Source: a virus
DNA length: 36,953 nt
Direction: 5' to 3' (one strand)
Virus record (IMG/VR): IMGVR_UViG_3300044612_000093
Span: 1-36,953 of that record
The notes under the pieces are model-generated. The model saw only the letters and a list, made by a program, of their open reading frames with translations, was not told where the DNA came from and ran no database searches. Positions 31,532 to 36,953 of the stretch are shown here, in pieces (within the stretch, counting starts at the first letter, position 1; the number at the start of each line of letters is the position of its first letter). The position numbers were made by a program, and so were the translations under genes.

Positions 31532-31847
31532 TCCTCACGAGGCAATCGACTTTATCTACCGAAACTCTACGGCTTACGCCAAGGCTAAGGCTGAAGTCAC
31601 TTATCTTGAGGAGTTTCGCAAAAGCAAGAAAGCAATCCTGTTCAGTCAGGCTATCGGTAATACGGTAGCTGACAGGGAGAATCAGGCTTACGCTCATCCA
31701 GAGTATCAAGCCTTACTAAAGGGGCTTCAGGCGGCTGTAGAGGCTGCTGAAGAACTTAGATGGCAGTTGATAGCGGCACAGGCTCGGATCGACGTATGGC
31801 GGTCTCAGGAGGCTTCTAATCGGACTATGGATAGGGTGACACAATGA
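31521..31847 (+). CDS. Conserved coiled-coil phage protein, 108 residues
   Basis: A helical, charged protein with AYAKAKAEVTYLEEFRKSKKAIL, then YAHPEYQALLKGLQAAVEAAEELRWQL and IDVWRSQEASNR. I know this pattern from many phages, often near nucleases and ERF genes, without an established role. A coiled-coil accessory factor for replication or recombination is possible. Overlaps the next gene as ATGA. Confidence 0.75.
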   Translation: MKVDPHEAIDFIYRNSTAYAKAKAEVTYLEEFRKSKKAILFSQAIGNTVADRENQAYAHPEYQALLKGLQAAVEAAEELRWQLIAAQARIDVWRSQEASNRTMDRVTQ

Positions 31848-31972
31848 CCAGAGATGACATTATCCGCATGGCGGGGGGGACAGGTGCGTCGTACATCATC
31901 GGCATATGTCACGGTGCTTGCTTTGGTTTGCTTACGGGTGAAGTTCTGGCTTTATTGGAGTGGTGCAAATGA
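31844..31972 (+). CDS. Small hydrophobic protein, 42 residues
   Basis: The frame from ATG 31844 to TGA 31970-31972 gives a 42-residue peptide. It starts TRDDIIRMAGG, a start I have seen in short proteins of other phages, and continues with ASYIIGICHGACFGLLTG, a weakly hydrophobic glycine-rich stretch with two cysteines. It overlaps both neighbours as ATGA. Function unknown. Confidence 0.55.
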   Translation: MTRDDIIRMAGGTGASYIIGICHGACFGLLTGEVLALLEWCK

Positions 31973-32172
31973 CTGACATACAAGATAACGTACCAGACGA
32001 TAGCAATTTGGCACAATGTGAGTGGTGTGGATGGGTAGTAGATTGGGATGAGGTTCCGAGGGCTAGGGACTTATCCGGGGAAATCGTTACCTGCTGCGAG
32101 GAATGTAACGAGGGTGAGTCGTTTGTAAATTATCCGTCTAAGAGGTTTGCGCTTGCGGAAAAAAGAACGTGA
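31969..32172 (+). CDS. Zinc-ribbon protein, 67 residues
   Basis: I start at ATG 31969, which overlaps the previous stop (ATGA). The protein has CEWC near residues 17-20 and CCEEC near 45-49, the layout of a four-cysteine zinc ribbon with acidic loops (DWDEVPRARDLSGE). A nucleic-acid or partner-protein binding role is likely but unspecified. It overlaps the HNH gene by 26 bases. Confidence 0.7.
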   Translation: MTDIQDNVPDDSNLAQCEWCGWVVDWDEVPRARDLSGEIVTCCEECNEGESFVNYPSKRFALAEKRT

Positions 32173-32446
32173 ATTCTTATCCGAGATTGCTGACATAGGT
32201 TGCATATTATGTTACAAACTTGGATACGCAGGGACTCCTGCTGAGATACATCACATTAGGGGGGTAGGGTTAGGACTGGGAGTCAGGAATTCTCATTCTA
32301 ACGCTATCCCCCTTTGTCCTGAGCATCATAGGGGTAATACTGGGTATCACGGTTTGGGTCGTAAGGCATTTGAACGACGGTATTCCGTGACTGAATCTGA
32401 ACTGCAAGACTTAGTTATGGAGTTGCTAAATGAAAAAGATGTCTAA
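32147..32446 (+). CDS. Ref/HNH-type nuclease, 99 residues
   Basis: Starts at TTG 32147 inside the zinc-ribbon gene. The fold is HNH-like: a zinc-binding CILC near residues 19-22, the HNH strand EIHHIRGVGLG near 33-43, and IPLCPEHHRGNTGYHGLG near 54-71, then KAFERRY. The pattern is that of Ref-type phage nucleases (in P1, RecA-dependent), so this protein could cut DNA during recombination. Overlaps the next gene by 17 bases. Confidence 0.85.
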   Translation: MRLRKKEREFLSEIADIGCILCYKLGYAGTPAEIHHIRGVGLGLGVRNSHSNAIPLCPEHHRGNTGYHGLGRKAFERRYSVTESELQDLVMELLNEKDV

Positions 32447-32597
32447 GGCTCAAAAGAAGGTAGGCAAGGTCATGGGTGAGTACAAAGAGGGAACTCTGCA
32501 CTCAGGCAAAGGTGGCAAGGTCGTAACGAACCCTAAGCAAGCCGTAGCTATTGCTCTAAATGAGGCAGGTATGGCTAAGAAGGGCAAGAAGAAATGA
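32430..32597 (+). CDS. Small basic protein, DUF6496-like, 55 residues
   Basis: A lysine-rich protein (MKKMSKAQKKVGKVMGEYKEGTLHSGKGGKVVTNPKQAVAIALNEAG then K-rich end) that matches the DUF6496 pattern of small basic phage proteins. Function unknown; nucleic-acid binding is plausible from charge. It overlaps the Ref-type gene by 17 bases and the HNH gene as ATGA. Confidence 0.75.
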   Translation: MKKMSKAQKKVGKVMGEYKEGTLHSGKGGKVVTNPKQAVAIALNEAGMAKKGKKK

Positions 32598-33091
32598 AAG
32601 TTTGTTTTAGATGCAAGGAAGAAAAGTCTTATGATTTTTTCTTTAAGCATCATCAAACTTCAGATGGTTTCCATAGTTGGTGCAAGGCGTGTTGCACAGA
32701 AGGCAACATTAAATCTAGGGCTAAACAAAATTCGACCATTGAGGGTCGGGCTAAAATATTTTTAAGAAATGCAAAAAATGCAGCCACAAGTAGAAACCAA
32801 GAATTTGCCTTAGAAATAAAAGATATTGTTGCTTGCTGGCAAGATCAGGATGGCGTTTGTGCATATAGCGGTAGAAAAATGACGCTAGATGCTGGGAAGT
32901 TAGAAACTGTTTCTATTGAACGAATTGATAGCTCAATAGGTTATACAAAAGACAACACAATTCTTGTTTGCCAAGCAATAAACAGAATGAAGTCGGATTT
33001 TGGCTATGATGATTTCTATGAATTATGCCGAGATGTGGCTGAGTTTTTAGGCGATGAAAATCTTAATTTAGCGGTTGGAGGGTACAAATGA
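32594..33091 (+). CDS. HNH endonuclease with N-terminal zinc finger (mobile-gene-like)
   Basis: The N-terminal ~45 residues form a zinc ribbon (CFRC near 4-7, CKACC near 30-34) with an FFFKH strand between. The C-terminal part resembles an HNH-type fold: CAYSGRKM near 88, then VSIERIDSSIGYTKDNTILVC near 105-126 and NRMKSDFGYDDF. Base composition differs from the neighbours: 32761-32820 is 18/60 GC by hand count against 32/60 at 33481-33540. It is a free-standing homing-type nuclease that appears to be a recent arrival between coupled genes, although it keeps ATGA overlaps on both sides. Confidence 0.8.
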   Translation: MKVCFRCKEEKSYDFFFKHHQTSDGFHSWCKACCTEGNIKSRAKQNSTIEGRAKIFLRNAKNAATSRNQEFALEIKDIVACWQDQDGVCAYSGRKMTLDAGKLETVSIERIDSSIGYTKDNTILVCQAINRMKSDFGYDDFYELCRDVAEFLGDENLNLAVGGYK

Positions 33092-33252
33092 AGAAAAAGG
33101 GTGATCCGGGTTTGTACGATGCAATTCATGCCAAGCGTAAACGTATCGCTGAAGGTTCAGGCGAGAAGATGCGTAAGGTCGGTTCAAAAGGTGCGCCAAC
33201 TGCTGCGGCGTTTAAGGAATCAGCTAAGACAGCCAAGCCGAGGAAAAAATGA
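33088..33252 (+). CDS. Small lysine-rich protein, 54 residues
   Basis: A basic protein with PGLYDAIHAKRKRIAEGSGEKMRKVGSKGAPTAAAFKESA. I have seen this pattern in small proteins of many phages, next to DUF6496-like genes, but cannot name the family. It overlaps the HNH and the following gene as ATGA. Probably binds nucleic acid; function unknown. Confidence 0.7.
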   Translation: MKKKGDPGLYDAIHAKRKRIAEGSGEKMRKVGSKGAPTAAAFKESAKTAKPRKK

Positions 33253-33407
33253 AGAACGGTCAAAAGAAATCTGACAAAGAGTTGCTAAAAGAGTATCTCG
33301 ACGAAGAAAAAGAGAAGAAAAAGAACGGTGTTAATGAGATAGAAATCGAGATCAAGATTCCTATGGGTAAGCAGAAGCGGGGTAAAAATGGCCGCAGCAT
33401 GGACTAA
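33249..33407 (+). CDS. Small charged protein, 52 residues
   Basis: A highly charged protein, with a lysine/glutamate-rich helix (ELLKEYLDEEKEKKK) and a short beta segment (NEIEIEIKIPMG) before a basic end. No named family. It overlaps its upstream neighbour as ATGA and the next gene by 20 bases. Real because of the coupling and conservation of the cassette context; function unknown. Confidence 0.55.
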   Translation: MKNGQKKSDKELLKEYLDEEKEKKKNGVNEIEIEIKIPMGKQKRGKNGRSMD

Positions 33408-33684
33408 GAAAGCCGGGAAGAATCCAAAAGGCGGCCTGAACGAAAAGGGTCGAAAGTCCTACGAGGCTGAGAATCCCGGTTCTAACCTGAAGGCTCCGGT
33501 CAAATCGGGTGACAACCCAAGAAGGGCATCGTTCCTAGCAAGGATGGGTAATATGCCGGGGGCAGAGTATAAAAATGGTGAGCCTACTCGTTTGCTACTA
33601 TCTTTACGGGCATGGGGAGCCAGTTCAAAGGCCGATGCTAAGTCTAAAGCAGCCGCAATATCCGCAAGAAACAAGAAGAAATGA
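33388..33684 (+). CDS. DUF6321-like protein, 98 residues
   Basis: The sequence AAWTKKAGKNPKGGLNEKGRKSYEAENPGSNLKAPV, then RRASFLARMG and LRAWGASSKADAKSKAAA matches the DUF6321-type pattern of phage proteins. It is basic and Gly/Lys-rich, and may be partly disordered. Function unknown. It overlaps the previous gene by 20 bases and the acetyltransferase gene as ATGA, closing the lysine-rich cassette. Confidence 0.75.
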   Translation: MAAAWTKKAGKNPKGGLNEKGRKSYEAENPGSNLKAPVKSGDNPRRASFLARMGNMPGAEYKNGEPTRLLLSLRAWGASSKADAKSKAAAISARNKKK

Positions 33685-34190
33685 GATATACCTACGGGCT
33701 GGAGAACGTCCGGGTTCGTCACTGGGGCGAGAAGGCAGACATTCAGATCGGGTCTTTCTGCTCGATTGGCGATAACGTCGAGATATTTCTAGGTGGGAAT
33801 CATCGGACAGACTGGGTAACGACCTACCCTTTCGGGCATATCAACGAAAACGTATTTCCTTGGCATGGTGAGGGACATCCAGCGACTAAAGGCGGTGTTG
33901 TCATTGGTAACGATGTCTGGATAGGGTCGGGATGTACGATTATGTCTGGGGTAACGATAGGTGATGGTGCTGTCCTAGCGGCTAAGTCTGTGGTGGTTAA
34001 GGATGTTCCGGCCTATGCGGTAGTCGGTGGGAATCCTGCTCAACTCCTAAAGTACCGCTTTGAGTGGGATCAGATAGAGAAGCTGCTAGAGAACCCTTGG
34101 TGGGAGCTACCAGAAGCCCGTATAAACGATTTAATCCCGTTACTGTGTTCAGACAAGGTAGAGGACTTAATTGCAGCCCTTAACGCTTAA
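33681..34190 (+). CDS. Hexapeptide-repeat acetyltransferase (CatB/XAT-like)
   Basis: The left-handed beta-helix enzyme would acetylate a sugar or related hydroxyl using acetyl-CoA. The 169-residue protein shows hexapeptide repeats (IGSFCSIGDNVEI, then VVIGNDVWIGSGCTIMSGVTIGDGAVLAAKSVVVKDV), the catalytic-type histidine in GGNHRTDWVTTYPF, and the C-terminal AYAVVGGNPAQLL. It resembles xenobiotic (CatB) and sugar O-acetyltransferases. With a methyltransferase and glycosyltransferase next to it, modification of host surface sugar is more likely than antibiotic resistance. Overlaps the methyltransferase gene by 20 bases. Confidence 0.85.
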   Translation: MRYTYGLENVRVRHWGEKADIQIGSFCSIGDNVEIFLGGNHRTDWVTTYPFGHINENVFPWHGEGHPATKGGVVIGNDVWIGSGCTIMSGVTIGDGAVLAAKSVVVKDVPAYAVVGGNPAQLLKYRFEWDQIEKLLENPWWELPEARINDLIPLLCSDKVEDLIAALNA

Positions 34191-34704
34191 TTTAGGCTCT
34201 GGCAAAGATTGGCGGGATGACTGCTTGAACGCAGACATTCAGGCTAGGGTAAAGCCGGACTGGGTGGCAGACATTTCTCGGGTGAACTTTGGCGAGGTCA
34301 TTGCTACTCGGTTTGGGGAAATTCAGATCACGCCTTATATGTTCGATAAGATCATTGCTAACGATGTTTTGGAGCATATCCCGGACTTGGTAGCCGCGAT
34401 GACGAACTGCAAGAATCTGCTGAAGCCTAAAGGTGAGTTCCATATTCATGTGCCGTATGAGTTAAGTCTAGGGGCATGGCAAGACCCGACTCATGTAAGG
34501 GCGTTCAATGAGAATAGCTGGCTGTACTACACCGACTGGCATTGGTACTTAGGTTGGGAAGACCGTTTTTACATGAAGCAGATGGCGTTTAACCTGTCCG
34601 AGTACGGCAATGAGTTAGCAGAAAAAAAAGTATCAGACGCAGAAATACTGAGAACTCCGAGGGCTGTCGATTCGATGAGTGTTATTTTATGCAAGCAATC
34701 GTAA
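34171..34704 (+). CDS. SAM-dependent methyltransferase
   Basis: Starts at TTG 34171, overlapping the acetyltransferase gene. Motif I is LNLGSGKDWRDDCLNADI near residues 6-23, motif II-like VADIS, and FDKIIANDVLEHIPDLVAAM near 58-77 followed by LLKPKGEFHIHVPY, all typical of class I methyltransferases acting on small molecules or sugars. The substrate is unknown; the neighbourhood (acetyltransferase, glycosyltransferase) suggests saccharide modification. Overlaps the next gene by 16 bases. Confidence 0.85.
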   Translation: MQPLTLNLGSGKDWRDDCLNADIQARVKPDWVADISRVNFGEVIATRFGEIQITPYMFDKIIANDVLEHIPDLVAAMTNCKNLLKPKGEFHIHVPYELSLGAWQDPTHVRAFNENSWLYYTDWHWYLGWEDRFYMKQMAFNLSEYGNELAEKKVSDAEILRTPRAVDSMSVILCKQS

Positions 34705-35396
34705 TCTGTACGGTGAACAACCCCGGCATTACTGTGCTTCTGGAGTCTATTCGTTGCTATGGTGACAAGTTACCCGTGTACTTATGTAGTAATAATCTTG
34801 GACTCTGGGCAAGAGCAAGAGAGATCACAGAAAACCTTATCTACCGACCCAATCCTGCTACCAATTTCGGAGATGCTTATAACGCAGCCGTTGACTACGC
34901 CTTCGAGCATGGCAAGTTTGACTCATTGATTTTAGCTAACGATGATGTGGTTCTTAATCCAGATACGCTATCGTTAATGCGGGAAGATGCGGGGATTCTG
35001 GAGTCTCGTGGCGTGAAATACGGATTCTTAGGTGCTAGGTCGGACTATGTATTGCCGGATCAGAACATCAGGTTTCCGGTAGACGGGGACAGAAGGGCAG
35101 GATTGAAGTGGGAAAGTGAGCATCAGATCAAGCTGACTCCGGTAATTGCGCCTATCTGGGCAAGTATCAGCCGGGAAGCATGGGAAGTCGCTAAGTTTCC
35201 AAGTACTAATTGGTATTCAGATAATATAATATGCCATGACTTGAATGTGGCGGGTTATCAACATTTCGTCAGCAGGGCTTATGTGCATCATGCAGGAAGC
35301 CAGACGGTAGGTGTTGATTTCAAGAAATGTCACGAAGAACCGAGGGCGTGGATATTGAAACATCGTCCCGATATGTACGAAGCGATATACGCATGA
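34689..35396 (+). CDS. Family-2 glycosyltransferase
   Basis: A GT-A fold enzyme with an N-terminal VICTVNNPGITVLLESIRCYG, a conserved NFGDAYNAAVDYAF (Asn and Asp binding the nucleotide) near residues 58-72, and the metal-binding NDDVVLNPDT near 83-92. A WYSDNIICHDLN segment near 178 is the acidic acceptor region. At 235 residues it is a single soluble domain. It completes the acetyltransferase-methyltransferase-glycosyltransferase cassette, and the short MTPER frame that follows (35394-35411) may couple it to the methylase gene. Confidence 0.88.
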   Translation: MQAIVICTVNNPGITVLLESIRCYGDKLPVYLCSNNLGLWARAREITENLIYRPNPATNFGDAYNAAVDYAFEHGKFDSLILANDDVVLNPDTLSLMREDAGILESRGVKYGFLGARSDYVLPDQNIRFPVDGDRRAGLKWESEHQIKLTPVIAPIWASISREAWEVAKFPSTNWYSDNIICHDLNVAGYQHFVSRAYVHHAGSQTVGVDFKKCHEEPRAWILKHRPDMYEAIYA

Positions 35397-35416
35397 CACC
35401 GGAAAGGTAATGCAAA

Positions 35417-36652
35417 GTGCAGATAAAGACAGTCTCAGTAGAGAAACTCATCCCTTACGTCAAGAACAGTAGGACACATTCTGACGGTCAAGTAGCCCAA
35501 ATCGCGGCAAGTATCAAAGAATTCGGATGGACTAACCCTATCCTTGTGGACGGGGAAAGCGGCGTTATAGCTGGTCATGGGCGGCTATTGGCTGCAAGAA
35601 AGCTAGGCCAGAAAGAAGTTCCGGTTATTGAGTTAGCGCATATGACGGAGAGCCAGAAGCGGGCTTACGTTATTGCCGACAATCAACTAGCCATGAACGC
35701 AGGTTGGGACACGACCTTGTTATCGTTGGAACTAGCCGACCTAAAGGAACAAGGGTTCGAGATGGACGTACTCGGATTCGACCCTAAAGAGCTAGATAAG
35801 CTGCTGGAGCCTGAGCAGGTAGATGGATTAACGGACGAGGATTCTGTACCTGAAGTGCCAGAGGAACCTAAGACTAAGCTAGGTGATATATATCAGCTAG
35901 GCAATCATCGGTTAATGTGTGGCGATAGTACGAGTATTGATGCGGTTGAATTGCTTTTAGATGGTGAAGAAGCGGATTTTATGTTTACTTCTCCTCCTTA
36001 TAATGCTGGAAAATCTGAATCTTTATCTGGAAATACGCATACAACAGATAACAAATATACAACTTATAGGGATGACAAATCACAAGATGATTATTTAGAT
36101 TTTCTTTGTGGTTTTACTAATGCTTGGATGTTAAACACAAAATGTATGGCTATAAACATTCAACAATTAGCTGGAAATAAAGTGGCTTTTATTGAATATC
36201 TGCATAAATATAAAGATCATTTTATAGATATGGCAATATGGAACAAAGGACACGCCGCTCCAGCAATGGCTTCGAATGTAATGAATTCTTGTTTTGAATA
36301 TATTATTTTTCTTGCACAAACAGAAAATCCAAGTAGAGCAATTCCTATTTCAGATTTTAGAGGCACGGTTAAAAATGTCTATGAAGGTAAACCAAATCGT
36401 AATAATGAATTCTCAAAAGTTCATGCGGCTACATTCCCAATTGATTTTCCTGAGTGGGCAATAACTAACTTTACAAAAACAAAATCAATAGTCGCTGATT
36501 GTTTTGGTGGAACAGGAACAACATTGATTGCGTGTGAAAAACACAATAGAAAAGCTAGACTAATGGAATTAGATCCTAAATACTGTGATGTAATAGTAAA
36601 GAGATGGGAAGATTTCACCGGCAAGAAAGCCGTATTATTAACAGATGAGTAA
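35417..36652 (+). CDS. ParB-like domain fused to a DNA methyltransferase
   Basis: Starts at GTG 35417 with GGAAAGG upstream. The first ~100 residues are ParB-like (RTHSDGQVAQIAASIKEFGW, GESGVIAGHGRLLAARKLG near 45-63), and the rest is an amino-methyltransferase with motif IV FTSPPYNAG near residue 190 and motif I ADCFGGTGTTLIACEKHNRKARLMELDPKYC near 357-388, an order known as beta/gamma type. TSPPY is common in N4-cytosine or N6-adenine enzymes. It may protect phage DNA from host restriction. Base composition changes inside the gene: 53% GC at 35521-35580 but 30% at 36001-36060 by hand count. Confidence 0.92.
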   Translation: MQIKTVSVEKLIPYVKNSRTHSDGQVAQIAASIKEFGWTNPILVDGESGVIAGHGRLLAARKLGQKEVPVIELAHMTESQKRAYVIADNQLAMNAGWDTTLLSLELADLKEQGFEMDVLGFDPKELDKLLEPEQVDGLTDEDSVPEVPEEPKTKLGDIYQLGNHRLMCGDSTSIDAVELLLDGEEADFMFTSPPYNAGKSESLSGNTHTTDNKYTTYRDDKSQDDYLDFLCGFTNAWMLNTKCMAINIQQLAGNKVAFIEYLHKYKDHFIDMAIWNKGHAAPAMASNVMNSCFEYIIFLAQTENPSRAIPISDFRGTVKNVYEGKPNRNNEFSKVHAATFPIDFPEWAITNFTKTKSIVADCFGGTGTTLIACEKHNRKARLMELDPKYCDVIVKRWEDFTGKKAVLLTDE

Positions 36653-36669
36653 CATTTCCCCTTAAGAAA

Positions 36670-36953
36670 ATGGTAGAGCATATTCCTAGTGAAGAAAACA
36701 AGCGGATAGTCGAGACATCGGCAGGACTAGGCTTGCCCCATGAGCAGATAGGCGCATTGATTGGCATTGATGATAAGACGCTGCGGAAACATTATCGGAC
36801 TGAGCTAGACGTAGGTAAGGCTAAAGCCAGCGCACAGATAGCCAAGACGCTGTTTAGCAAGGCTCAGGGCGGGGATACGACTGCGTTGATCTGGTGGACT
36901 AAGGCTCAGATGCGATGGGCTGAGACGCAGAAGCAAGAGGTTACTGGTGCTAA
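36670..36953 (+). CDS. Terminase small subunit, N-terminal part (continues at base 1)
   Basis: ATG 36670 opens the small terminase gene. The DNA-binding helix-turn-helix is visible near residues 14-38 (AGLGLPHEQIGALIGIDDKTLRKHYRTEL), followed by the oligomerisation helix that continues over the junction into 3-194. The full protein is 116 residues, short but normal for small terminases. The ribosome site is weak (CTTAAGAAA). It lies 17 bases after the methylase gene, so a recognition role for methylated packaging sites is possible but unsupported. Confidence 0.82.
   Translation, partial: MVEHIPSEENKRIVETSAGLGLPHEQIGALIGIDDKTLRKHYRTELDVGKAKASAQIAKTLFSKAQGGDTTALIWWTKAQMRWAETQKQEVTGA
36827..36953. 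repeat. Terminal direct repeat, right copy
   Basis: Identical to bases 1-127. It shows the contig ends overlap and that the genome is circular or circularly permuted; the unique length is 36,826 bases. Its length equals a common assembler k-mer, so it should be trimmed once rather than read as a true terminal repeat. Confidence 0.95.

Noticed and set aside
33681-34190. Antibiotic (chloramphenicol or streptogramin) resistance gene
   Set aside because: The fold is shared with sugar O-acetyltransferases and the neighbours are sugar enzymes; resistance is not supported.

Overview
The window looks like one complete genome of a short-tailed (podovirus-like) double-stranded DNA phage of a Gram-negative bacterium. 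It was probably assembled from a metagenome. The first 127 bases and the last 127 bases are identical, and the small terminase gene starts at 36670 and finishes at 194 across that repeat. The molecule is therefore circular or circularly permuted, with about 36,826 unique bases. A Gram-negative host is inferred from the i-spanin/o-spanin pair (the o-spanin lies inside the i-spanin gene in another frame) and from the phage lipoproteins. No integrase, DNA polymerase, RNA polymerase, tape measure, tail sheath or tRNA was seen. The mean GC looks intermediate, with several clearly AT-richer islands.

Layout. (1) 36670-6775: packaging and head genes: small terminase, a 27-residue zinc ribbon, large terminase, P22-like portal, three small proteins, scaffold and SU10-type (DUF5309) major capsid protein. 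(2) 6870-21410: head-tail connector and tail genes. They include a GT-A glycosyltransferase, an adaptor, repeat proteins, several fibre-like proteins with a triple-LamG protein among them, a gp10-like nozzle protein, four alanine-rich proteins where ejection proteins would lie, and a tail-collar fibre. (3) 21412-24396: lysis: membrane proteins, GH19 endolysin, lipoprotein, holin candidate, secreted peptide, Rz and embedded Rz1. (4) 24385-27322, minus strand: a tightly coupled early operon with ERF annealing protein, an SSB-like protein, a secreted 8-cysteine peptide, an XRE regulator, a MazG-like enzyme and small zinc and membrane proteins. (5) 27451-30876, plus strand: replication: small zinc proteins, a DUF1376 initiator-like protein whose gene carries iteron-like and AT-rich repeats (probable origin), a primase zinc finger, a RecA-fold helicase and a VRR-NUC nuclease. 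(6) 30879-36652: a separate promoter region, small conserved proteins, HNH/Ref-type nucleases, lysine-rich small proteins, a surface-sugar cassette (acetyltransferase, methyltransferase, glycosyltransferase) and a ParB-DNA methyltransferase fusion.

How it works together. The replication genes could open a phage origin and load helicase, then must borrow host polymerase. ERF, the SSB-like protein and VRR-NUC supply recombination. With no phage RNA polymerase, host sigma70 must transcribe the late genes. Three consensus TATAAT boxes in the head region each sit just after an inverted repeat. Short palindromes of the CCTA-n4-TAGG / CTAT-n4-ATAG kind near the XRE gene and at 30884 are candidate operators.

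Most junctions overlap as ATGA, GTGA or TAATG, so translation is heavily coupled. Several true starts are GTG or TTG, and about a dozen genes are shorter than 60 codons. After adding those, no stretch over 300 bases lacks a gene. The longest non-coding stretches are 25459-25663 (regulatory), 27323-27450 (divergent early region) and 30877-30992 (promoter).
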